From the NCBI GenBank assembly GCA_903838095.1, contig CAILXE010000236.1, forward strand, positions 1 through 13,475: a stretch of 13,475 nt of DNA. Direction: 5' to 3'. A program made the position numbers and the translations under genes. Shown piece by piece: positions 7,274-13,475 of this stretch. Under the pieces are notes generated by a model. That model made no database searches. It worked only from the letters and a program-made list of their open reading frames with translations, and had not been told where the DNA came from. The stretch is from an uncultured Chlorobiaceae bacterium (GTDB lineage: Bacteria; Bacteroidota; Chlorobiia; Chlorobiales; Chlorobiaceae). How positions within the stretch are numbered: position 1 is the stretch's first letter; each line of letters starts with the position of its first letter.

Positions 7274-7379
7274 ACGGAACGTTTACAAGTACCTTGATAA
7301 CTTATAAATGTAAAACTCTTTGATATTTTCTCAGAACTGAAACTGCCATCCATTCGTCTTGCTCATCGTCGAAAACGAT
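7274..7379. other. 106-bp gap, the largest in the operon
   Basis: This is the only gap above 55 bp. I see no convincing promoter, terminator or ribosome site in it. A 5-bp stem (ATCGT/ACGAT) just after the pseC stop has no T-tract. The pseC frame stays open for 25 codons past its TGA before a TAA; this may be chance or a decayed C-terminus. Confidence 0.4.
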
Positions 7380-8546
7380 TCACCGAAGTATCTCATGTAA
7401 AACGCGAATAACCTTTGCCTGTTCAGCATCGGTAAGCATAGGGTACATGGGAATACTTAGCGCCTGTTTATGATATTGCTCCGCTTCCAGACAATACCCC
7501 GCACTAAAACCCATTTTCTCATAATAAGGCTGGCGGTAAACTGGAATGTAATGCAGATTGACATTGATACAGGCTGCTTGCATTGCATCGTAAGCTTGGC
7601 GATGTGTCTGGCTCATTTCACCAAGCTTCAAACGAATAACATAAAGATGGTAGCTGGAATAGCTGTCCGGGTGTTGCCATGGAGTCACAACAGGCAAACA
7701 TGACAAAATCTGATCATAGCGTTTTGCGATAGCATGGCGCTTGATAACAAATTCATCGAGCCGCTGCATTTGGCTCAAACCCAAGGCGGCATGAATATCG
7801 GTCATGCGGTAGTTGAAGCCGAGAGCTATCTGCTGGTAGTTCCAGAGTTCTTCTGGTGATCTTGGTCGCATATCTTTGGCATCGCTGGTAATGCCATGGC
7901 TACGCAATAACCTCATGCGCTTGGCCAATTGCTCATCACTCGTGATTGCCATACCGCCCTCCCCCGTAGTAATGATCTTGACCGGATGAAAGCTGAACAC
8001 GGTAATGTCACTGTATCGGCAATTGCCGATTGGCTCATCTTTATAAAGCCCTCCAATGGCATGAGAGGCATCTTCGATTATCTTGAAGCCATATTTTTGA
8101 CCAAGTTCATTGATACCAGCCATATCACAAGACTGGCCTGCCAGATGAACGGGAATCACAAGCTTAGGCAAAGTATTGGTCTGCTCTGCTTTTGTAAGTT
8201 TTTCTTTTAAACAATCAACGCTAAGATTATAAGTATCAGGATCAATATCAACAAAATCAACATTTGCACCGCAATACAATGCACAATTTGCACTGGCAAC
8301 AAACGTAATCGGCGTTGTCCAGACAATATCGCCCTTGCCTACACCAAGGGCAAGGCAAGCTATGTGCAACGCACTTGTTGCACTATTGACAGCCACGCCA
8401 TGTTTCACGCCACAGTAAGTTGCTACTGCATTTTCAAATGCTGGAACAACAGCGCCTTGCGTAAGAAAATCCGAACGCAGCACATCAATGACGGCATCAA
8501 TATCAGCCTGATTAATATCTTGACGACCGTAGTGAATCTTTTGCAT
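7380..8546 (-). CDS. pseC: UDP-4-amino-sugar aminotransferase PseC
   Basis: PseC transfers an amino group from glutamate to C4 of the 4-keto sugar made by PseB, giving UDP-4-amino-4,6-dideoxy-N-acetyl-L-altrosamine. The 388-aa protein is a fold-type I PLP enzyme of the DegT/DnrJ/EryC1/StrS family. It shows NSATSALHIACLALGVG (54-70), TPITFVASANCALYCGA (78-94), IEDASHAIGG (157-166) and SFHPVKIITTGEGG (185-198) with the PLP lysine Lys190. HPVKIITTGEGG is typical of PseC. Its ATG overlaps the pseB TAA by one base (TAATG), which indicates translational coupling. Length and motifs are complete. Confidence 0.95.
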   Translation of the reverse strand: MQKIHYGRQDINQADIDAVIDVLRSDFLTQGAVVPAFENAVATYCGVKHGVAVNSATSALHIACLALGVGKGDIVWTTPITFVASANCALYCGANVDFVDIDPDTYNLSVDCLKEKLTKAEQTNTLPKLVIPVHLAGQSCDMAGINELGQKYGFKIIEDASHAIGGLYKDEPIGNCRYSDITVFSFHPVKIITTGEGGMAITSDEQLAKRMRLLRSHGITSDAKDMRPRSPEELWNYQQIALGFNYRMTDIHAALGLSQMQRLDEFVIKRHAIAKRYDQILSCLPVVTPWQHPDSYSSYHLYVIRLKLGEMSQTHRQAYDAMQAACINVNLHYIPVYRQPYYEKMGFSAGYCLEAEQYHKQALSIPMYPMLTDAEQAKVIRVLHEILR

Positions 8547-9544
8547 TATATCTTGCCGATACTTTCGCGATTCTGATCAATCCAGGTACGCAAAACATCA
8601 ATAGTCATCCATTCTGCGTTATTATCGGAACAGTAAGTAAAGTCTGCTGACACTTTTTTCCCGCCATTTATACGTTCAAGATCTTGGCTCCAGTTATGGA
8701 TTGCTGGCAGTACCTTATAGTGTTTTGGATATTCATAAGTATGCGGTGCGTCCTCAAAGCTGATCATCTGTTCGTGGAGTTTTTCTCCTGGGCGAATTCC
8801 GACTATTTCATGGTTCGCATCGGGAGCAACCGCAATGGCGATGTCAAGTAATTTCATGGAAGGGATTTTCTTGACGTATATTTCCCCGCCAATCATATCC
8901 TCAAAGGCATGCCAGACAAGATCGACTCCCTGTTCAAGGGTAATCATGAAGCGTGTCATGCGGTCATCAGTAATGGGCAACACACCCTTTTCGGCAAGGG
9001 AAAGAAAGAACGGAATCACTGAACCGCGTGAACCCATGACATTACCGTAGCGAACGACCGCAAAGCGGGTATCAGCGCTACCAGAGTAAGAATTTCCGGC
9101 AATAAAAAGCTTGTCGGAAGTGAGCTTGGTAGCTCCGTAGAGATTCACTGGACTACTTGCCTTGTCGGTTGAAAGTGCCACAACCCGCTTGATGCCTTGA
9201 TCTATACACGCATCAATAAGGTTCATGGCTCCGAGAACGTTGGTCTTGACACATTCAAAGGGATTGTATTCCGCAGTTGGCACTATTTTGGTTGCTGCCG
9301 CATGAACAACGTAGTCAATACCTTTGAGCGCACGAGCCAAGCGATCTTTGTCACGCACATCACCAATAAAAAAGCGTACCCGTTCATCATTGCCATAAAG
9401 CTTCGCCATTTCCCATTGTTTCATCTCATCGCGGGAATAGATGACGAGGCGGTGGGGATTATATTTTGCAAGCGTCATCGGCACAAAGGTATGGCCAAAG
9501 GAGCCTGTGCCTCCGGTAATGAGAATTGAAGAGTTTGTGAGCAT
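8546..9544 (-). CDS. pseB: UDP-GlcNAc 4,6-dehydratase (C5-inverting) PseB
   Basis: PseB catalyses the first committed step of the pathway: soluble, NADP-dependent 4,6-dehydration of UDP-GlcNAc with inversion at C5. The 332-aa length and motifs match FlaA1/PseB of Helicobacter. They are the Rossmann loop TGGTGSFG (10-17), RFFIGDVRD (57-65), STDKASSPVNLYGATK (125-140) with the Tyr136/Lys140 pair, and RPGEKLHE. Unlike the membrane dehydratase upstream in this operon it has no transmembrane segment and keeps the SDR tyrosine. One deviation: HAAATKIVP occurs where the sister gene has HAAAYKHVP. The ATG has no clear ribosome site and lies 17 bp after the transporter stop. Confidence 0.95.
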   Translation of the reverse strand: MLTNSSILITGGTGSFGHTFVPMTLAKYNPHRLVIYSRDEMKQWEMAKLYGNDERVRFFIGDVRDKDRLARALKGIDYVVHAAATKIVPTAEYNPFECVKTNVLGAMNLIDACIDQGIKRVVALSTDKASSPVNLYGATKLTSDKLFIAGNSYSGSADTRFAVVRYGNVMGSRGSVIPFFLSLAEKGVLPITDDRMTRFMITLEQGVDLVWHAFEDMIGGEIYVKKIPSMKLLDIAIAVAPDANHEIVGIRPGEKLHEQMISFEDAPHTYEYPKHYKVLPAIHNWSQDLERINGGKKVSADFTYCSDNNAEWMTIDVLRTWIDQNRESIGKI

Positions 9545-9561
9545 TGATGAAGAAAAGAGGT

Positions 9562-11346
9562 TTATCCTGAAATTATCTCATGGTAGGTGCCTGTGCGCTT
9601 GATCCCTCCATCGCCAAGCTCTACAATCTGTGTACAGTTTTTCAGGGTTGTAAGGCGATGAGCGATGATAAGAATGGTAAGCTCTTTGCCGAGGTTTTCA
9701 ATGGCTTGCATGACAGCCTGTTCGGTTTCGTTATCGAGGGCACTGGTGGCTTCGTCGAAGATAATAACATCACACTGTTTGTAAAGTGCACGAGCAATGC
9801 CTATGCGCTGCCGCTGGCCCCCTGACAGACGAATCCCGCGCTCGCCAACGGAGGTGTGGTACTTTTTTGGCCAGCTTTCGATGATATCGGCAATCTGTGC
9901 CTGGCGGGCAGCTTGTTTGACCCGGCCTTGATCTATTTTGCCCTTGGGAACTCCAAAGGCAATGTTTTCTTCAATCGTACTGTCTGCAAGGAAAATTGTT
10001 TGAGGAACATGCGCAATATGCGCTTGCCATGCACGGTTGTTGGTTGTGGTCAAGGGTTGTGCGTCAATTTCGATAGTGCCCGAAGTGGGTGGCAGCAGCC
10101 CCATGATGATATCGATCAAAGTACTTTTTCCACTACCAGTAATACCAATAAAACCAATACGGCTTCCTTTCGTTATTGAAAGACTAAGATTGTTAAGTAC
10201 CAAAGGTGTTTGCTCTGTGTAGCGGAAAGAAAGATTGTTCAGACTGATCTGTTGCCGGAACGAAAGTGGCTTGGCGGATGGCTGCTCGACATAATTGGGT
10301 AAGGGCTGATCAAGCAACTCAAGTGTATCAAGCAGAGAGACCTGTCCACCCTGAATCGCTGACCAAGAGCCGTAGGCCTGCTGCATGACCGGCAACAGAC
10401 GTTGGGCGCCAAGCGCCAGAGCTCCAAGAATAGGAATTGCCTTGGAGATACCATTGGGTTGTTGGGCCATAGCGTATGCCAATACAGCAATAAGCATCAT
10501 GCCAAGTGCTTCAATTCCAAACCGTGGGCTACCACTGATAAATGTGCTGTTCCCTTGTGCTTTACGCAAAGGGTGGTCGGCGTTAGTATAAATTTGGCAG
10601 TAGGCGCCTTGACTGCCGTCAATCAGAACGTCACGTATGCCACCCAACCCTTCTTGTAAGGATTTTATGACACGGGTTGATTCACGGGCGATGCACTCGC
10701 TGTTAATCAACTGGCGGATTTTGGTCAGCTTGATGATACATGCGTAGATAAGACCAAAACCGCCAAAGGCAGCAAGCGTGATGATGGGATCGACCGACAG
10801 AAGAGCAATGAGAAGGGCGATCAACATGATGCTGGAACCAAAGAGGGTCAAAAGCGGCAGAATAATACTATAAATTACACTGTTCGCTTTTGTTGATATG
10901 CCGTTGATCACCTCACTACTGTTGCGGGCTATATGCACGGAGTAAGGTTGGTAGAGGGTCCGGCGGTAGATGCTAATACTGAGGTCGGCCCCTGTTGCAA
11001 AAGAGAGGCGTGTACTGGCCCAGAGAAGCAGAAGCCTCATTGCACCGGATAAAATAGCTGCAATACCAAAGGTAATGGTCAGCGGAAGAAGAAGCTGGCT
11101 TGCATTCGTCATTCCTGCTGCCAAGATAAATGGCCGAGCTACGGGAAGCTGATAAATTCTCTCTGGAGCAGTCAGTACGGCAAGAAATGGGATTACTGCG
11201 CCTATGCTGAGAATTTCAGCAAACGATGCAATGACCATCAATATGAGCAACACCCCAAACTGACCTCGACGATGGGGAATAATATGATGCCAAAGACGAA
11301 TTAAAAGAGTGGTGATTTTAGGGCAATGCCAGGTTTGTGTGTCCAC
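9562..11346 (-). CDS. ABC exporter half-transporter, PglK/MsbA-like putative glycolipid flippase
   Basis: This 594-aa protein joins an N-terminal transmembrane domain (helices between about 30 and 320) to an ATPase domain (about 365-594). The ATPase motifs are intact: Walker A GITGSGKST (401-409), Q-loop Gln449 in HVPQTIF, signature LSGGQRQR (507-514), Walker B VIIFDE with Glu532, and switch His563 in IIAHRLTT. GLGGIRDVLIDG (243-254) is like the coupling region of PglK-type flippases. Being between a PglF-like dehydratase and pse genes, it plausibly moves a lipid-linked saccharide across the inner membrane; the substrate is not shown by sequence. The best start is GTG 11346, because an in-frame stop lies at 11413-11415 and no ATG occurs before about residue 37. 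No ribosome site precedes it. Confidence 0.85.
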   Translation of the reverse strand: MDTQTWHCPKITTLLIRLWHHIIPHRRGQFGVLLILMVIASFAEILSIGAVIPFLAVLTAPERIYQLPVARPFILAAGMTNASQLLLPLTITFGIAAILSGAMRLLLLWASTRLSFATGADLSISIYRRTLYQPYSVHIARNSSEVINGISTKANSVIYSIILPLLTLFGSSIMLIALLIALLSVDPIITLAAFGGFGLIYACIIKLTKIRQLINSECIARESTRVIKSLQEGLGGIRDVLIDGSQGAYCQIYTNADHPLRKAQGNSTFISGSPRFGIEALGMMLIAVLAYAMAQQPNGISKAIPILGALALGAQRLLPVMQQAYGSWSAIQGGQVSLLDTLELLDQPLPNYVEQPSAKPLSFRQQISLNNLSFRYTEQTPLVLNNLSLSITKGSRIGFIGITGSGKSTLIDIIMGLLPPTSGTIEIDAQPLTTTNNRAWQAHIAHVPQTIFLADSTIEENIAFGVPKGKIDQGRVKQAARQAQIADIIESWPKKYHTSVGERGIRLSGGQRQRIGIARALYKQCDVIIFDEATSALDNETEQAVMQAIENLGKELTILIIAHRLTTLKNCTQIVELGDGGIKRTGTYHEIISG

Positions 11347-11401
11347 GAATGTTGGAAAATTATAAAACGATGTCAGTTTGTTGACTCGGCTGCTTTGGCA
11401 G

Positions 11402-13339
11402 TTATACGTTGTTCAAGCTCTGTTCTTCAAAAGAAAGAAGTCCGGTTAGAACGGTGTTTGATTGGTATTCCGGTATAACTCTCTGCAAAAGCAGCGTGAT
11501 ACTTGTCATATCGTTCTGGCTTATGGCAGTAGTCAAATGTTCAAGTTCGACATGCAATTCACCCCAAGACATGAATTGTTCCATAGCCTTGAAAATACGT
11601 GGATTATCTGATGGCAACGAATGCTTGCCAATAAGAAGCTCTTCATAAAGTTTTTCTCCCGGGCGGAGACCGGTTAGGCAAATTTCTATATCACCTGCAG
11701 TATTTTCGTCATCACGCAAAGAGAGGCCAGAAAGCTCTACCATCTTCCGGGCTAAATCAATGATCTTGACAGGTTCTCCCATTTCAAGCAGAAAGAGCTC
11801 ACCATTAGAAGCCATAGCGCCAGCCTGAATAACAAGTTGTGCTGCTTCGGAGATGGTCATAAAATAACGGGTAATCTCTTTGTGGGTTACCGTAACAGGG
11901 CCACCTGCCTTGATCTGTCTTCGGAAAAGCGGGACGACGGAGCCGCTTGAACCAAGAACATTGCCAAAACGAACAATTGAAAAACATGTATCATGGTCAG
12001 ATTCGGGAGCCAAAGCCTGAAAAATCATTTCACAAAGACGCTTGCTTGCCCCCATAACACTTGTTGGACGAACTGCCTTGTCGGTACTCACAAGAACAAC
12101 ACGGCTAACACCATGTTGCCGTGCAAGCTCAGCAACACAGAGCGTGCCAAACACATTATTACGAATTCCTTCAACCGGATTTCTCTCCACCATCGGGACA
12201 TGCTTGTAGGCCGCTGCATGGTAAATGATGGATGGTTTATAAACCCGCAAAATTTCGGCTATTCGTGATGTATCGGCAACATCAGCAAGAAGCGGAATAA
12301 CTTTGGGTGGTTGGCTGAACCGTTTAACGCGATATTCAAGGTCGCTGTGAATGGTATAAAGATTCAATTCAGACTGGTCAACAAGCAACAATGTTGATGG
12401 ATGACCTGCAAGAATCTGACGAGACAGTTCGCTGCCAATACTGCCTCCTGCTCCGGTAACCATAACGATCAGACCTTTAATCCGCTTGCTGATAAGTTCG
12501 TGATCGACTGGTAAAGAATCGCGACTGAGCAGATCTTCGATATCAATATCCTTGACATCGGAAATTGTCAACTTTCCGTCGGCAAGCTCTTCCAGCGCTG
12601 GAATGATCTGAATATTGACCCGATGGTTTATGAATATTTGAACAAGCTGATTGCGACGGGCTCTGGTTGCAGATGGTATGGCAATCAAAATATTATAAAT
12701 ACCCTGTTGTTCAAGGAGCTTTAAAGCCTGTTCAGGACTGTAAACATTTACACCATTTATGGTACGGCCATGCAGCTCAATGTTGTCATCAATAAATCCT
12801 GCCAACACAAATTTTGGACTTCGATGAATAGCGTTGGCCATTTCAACTCCGGCTGAACCAGCGCCGTAGATAAGTAATTGTTGCTGAAAAGATGTTGCGC
12901 GAACAGTAGAAATTGTGGTGTACCAGAAACGAACAAAGTCACGGCCTCCAACAATAATAATCAACAAAATCAATGGTTGCAACAGAGCAACTGCGCGGGG
13001 TACTTCATGAAAATTCAGCAGCAGAACAAGACAAAAAAAGATCACGGCGTAACAGATAAAAGCCTTGATGACTTTCATCAGATCAAAATAATCGCTGTGT
13101 CGGTGGATAACCCTGTAAATACCTGCATACCAGAAAATAGGCAGCAGCAAGAGCACCGACAGCAGGTAAATCAGCCACTCCCTCCCGATTGGCCAATGAA
13201 AAATTTCAAGACGAATGGAGAATGCCAGCCAGACCGCAAAAAGCGCTGAAAACGTATCAAAAAACAGAATAATAAAATATTTAACCTGGGATGGTAACCC
13301 AAGCATATACAATTGTACATAGGAATATTTTCTTAACAA
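11402..13339 (-). CDS. Membrane-bound UDP-GlcNAc 4,6-dehydratase (FlaA1/PglF/WbpM/CapD family)
   Basis: The 645-aa protein has four predicted N-terminal transmembrane helices (about 20-40, 54-74, 90-110, 118-132). A CoA-binding-like Rossmann fold follows (LLIYGAGSAG, 155-164), then a C-terminal extended SDR domain (TGAGGSIGSE 295-304, HAAAYKHVP 374-382, STDKAVRPTSVMGASK 418-433). Methionine replaces the usual SDR tyrosine in MGASK, the hallmark of large dehydratases such as PglF and WbpM. These convert UDP-GlcNAc to the 4-keto-6-deoxy sugar with retention at C5, leading to bacillosamine, QuiNAc or FucNAc. The start is TTG 13339: GAGGAG lies 6 nt upstream, and the first in-frame ATG (residue 12) would clip the protein. 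The gene begins 3 bp after the stop of the upstream gene. The sugar actually made downstream is not determined by this window. Confidence 0.9.
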   Translation of the reverse strand: MLRKYSYVQLYMLGLPSQVKYFIILFFDTFSALFAVWLAFSIRLEIFHWPIGREWLIYLLSVLLLLPIFWYAGIYRVIHRHSDYFDLMKVIKAFICYAVIFFCLVLLLNFHEVPRAVALLQPLILLIIIVGGRDFVRFWYTTISTVRATSFQQQLLIYGAGSAGVEMANAIHRSPKFVLAGFIDDNIELHGRTINGVNVYSPEQALKLLEQQGIYNILIAIPSATRARRNQLVQIFINHRVNIQIIPALEELADGKLTISDVKDIDIEDLLSRDSLPVDHELISKRIKGLIVMVTGAGGSIGSELSRQILAGHPSTLLLVDQSELNLYTIHSDLEYRVKRFSQPPKVIPLLADVADTSRIAEILRVYKPSIIYHAAAYKHVPMVERNPVEGIRNNVFGTLCVAELARQHGVSRVVLVSTDKAVRPTSVMGASKRLCEMIFQALAPESDHDTCFSIVRFGNVLGSSGSVVPLFRRQIKAGGPVTVTHKEITRYFMTISEAAQLVIQAGAMASNGELFLLEMGEPVKIIDLARKMVELSGLSLRDDENTAGDIEICLTGLRPGEKLYEELLIGKHSLPSDNPRIFKAMEQFMSWGELHVELEHLTTAISQNDMTSITLLLQRVIPEYQSNTVLTGLLSFEEQSLNNV

Positions 13340-13342
13340 ACT

Positions 13343-13475
13343 CTACTCCTCGTACTTGCCATAACCATACTTGCCATAACCATACTTGCCATAACCATAC
13401 TTGCCATAACCATACTTGCCATAACCATACTTGCCATAACCATACTTGCCATAACCATACTTGCCATAACCATAC
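13343..13475 (-). CDS. C-terminal tail of a YGYGK-repeat protein, probably a Wzc/CpsD-type tyrosine kinase (5' end beyond window)
   Basis: Forty-three codons and a TAG stop are visible: eight perfect Tyr-Gly-Tyr-Gly-Lys repeats, then Tyr-Glu-Glu. A tail rich in clustered tyrosines is characteristic of bacterial tyrosine (BY) kinases that control capsule and exopolysaccharide assembly, where the cluster is autophosphorylated. The position directly before a CapD/FlaA1-like gene, with a 3-bp gap and ribosome site overlap, fits that assignment. The kinase domain itself is outside the window, so another glycine/tyrosine-rich protein remains possible. That this is coding is supported by the phase of the repeat, the in-frame stop and the ribosome site immediately after. 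Confidence 0.6.
   Translation of the reverse strand, partial: YGYGKYGYGKYGYGKYGYGKYGYGKYGYGKYGYGKYGYGKYEE
13346..13351 (-). promoter_or_regulatory. Ribosome binding site for the TTG-started dehydratase
   Basis: GAGGAG on the minus strand encodes the last two residues (Glu-Glu) of the upstream gene and lies 6 nt before TTG 13339. It is the strongest Shine-Dalgarno match seen in the window and justifies the non-ATG start. It also implies coupling to translation of the upstream gene. Confidence 0.75.
13353..13475 (-). repeat. 15-bp tandem repeat, 8 full perfect units, continuing past the window edge
   Basis: The unit CTTGCCATAACCATA on the plus strand repeats eight times without a mismatch from 13355 to 13474. 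It encodes Tyr-Gly-Tyr-Gly-Lys on the minus strand, using the same codons (TAT GGT TAT GGC AAG) in every copy. Perfect DNA identity indicates recent expansion or active homogenisation. The unit is a multiple of three, so copy-number changes keep the frame. Confidence 0.97.

Noticed and set aside
7366..7380. Hairpin terminator after pseC
   Set aside because: The stem is only 5 bp (ATCGT/ACGAT) and no T-run follows, so it is not a convincing intrinsic terminator.
11359..11364. TATAAT on the minus strand upstream of the ABC transporter
   Set aside because: It matches a -10 box, but no acceptable -35 lies 16-18 nt upstream, and the start codon is only 13 nt away, leaving almost no leader.
13353..13475. 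CRISPR array or non-coding satellite
   Set aside because: Repeats are 15 bp, directly abutting without spacers, and in frame with a stop codon followed by a functional-looking ribosome site.

Overview
The window is one tightly packed minus-strand operon, transcribed from right to left, for a pseudaminic-acid-type nonulosonic acid (NulO) and the surface polysaccharide or glycan machinery around it. Neighbouring genes overlap or lie 1-55 bp apart, with one larger gap of 106 bp. No plus-strand gene, RNA gene, insertion sequence or CRISPR array can be supported. The leading promoter must lie to the right of the window and the end of the operon to its left.

Right part (13475 to 9562): the operon enters as the last 43 codons of a protein ending in eight perfect YGYGK repeats. 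This looks like the tyrosine-cluster tail of a Wzc/CpsD-type tyrosine kinase. Next come a 645-aa membrane-bound FlaA1/PglF/WbpM-like UDP-GlcNAc 4,6-dehydratase (TTG start) and a 594-aa ABC exporter half-transporter resembling PglK/MsbA flippases.

Middle and left part (9544 to 1): pseB and pseC are followed by two adjacent fusion genes. Each starts with its own SpsF-like cytidylyltransferase domain. One is joined through a (Gln-Gly)10 linker, made by a hexanucleotide tandem repeat, to an aldo/keto reductase. The other is joined to a class-III aminotransferase of the glutamate-1-semialdehyde aminomutase type, and a Shine-Dalgarno site and ATG survive at its junction. Then come a pseG-pseH fusion, pseI, and a DmpG-like pyruvate aldolase that runs off the left edge.

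Together PseB, PseC, the GNAT (PseH) domain, PseG and PseI account for UDP-GlcNAc to pseudaminic acid. One of the SpsF-like domains presumably does the CMP activation, since no classical PseF is present. The reductase, the aminotransferase and the aldolase are extra to the textbook pathway. They suggest a modified NulO or a second activated sugar made in parallel. That is an inference, and it is the most interesting aspect of the window.

Organism: a Gram-negative bacterium is likely, given the PglF/PglK/Pse gene set and the Wzc-like tail. Most genes are of moderate GC, but the reductase segment is clearly AT-rich. CAAGGA and YGYGK-type repeats make me think of green sulfur bacteria (Chlorobiaceae) or similar environmental lineages, but this is a weak impression that the window cannot settle.
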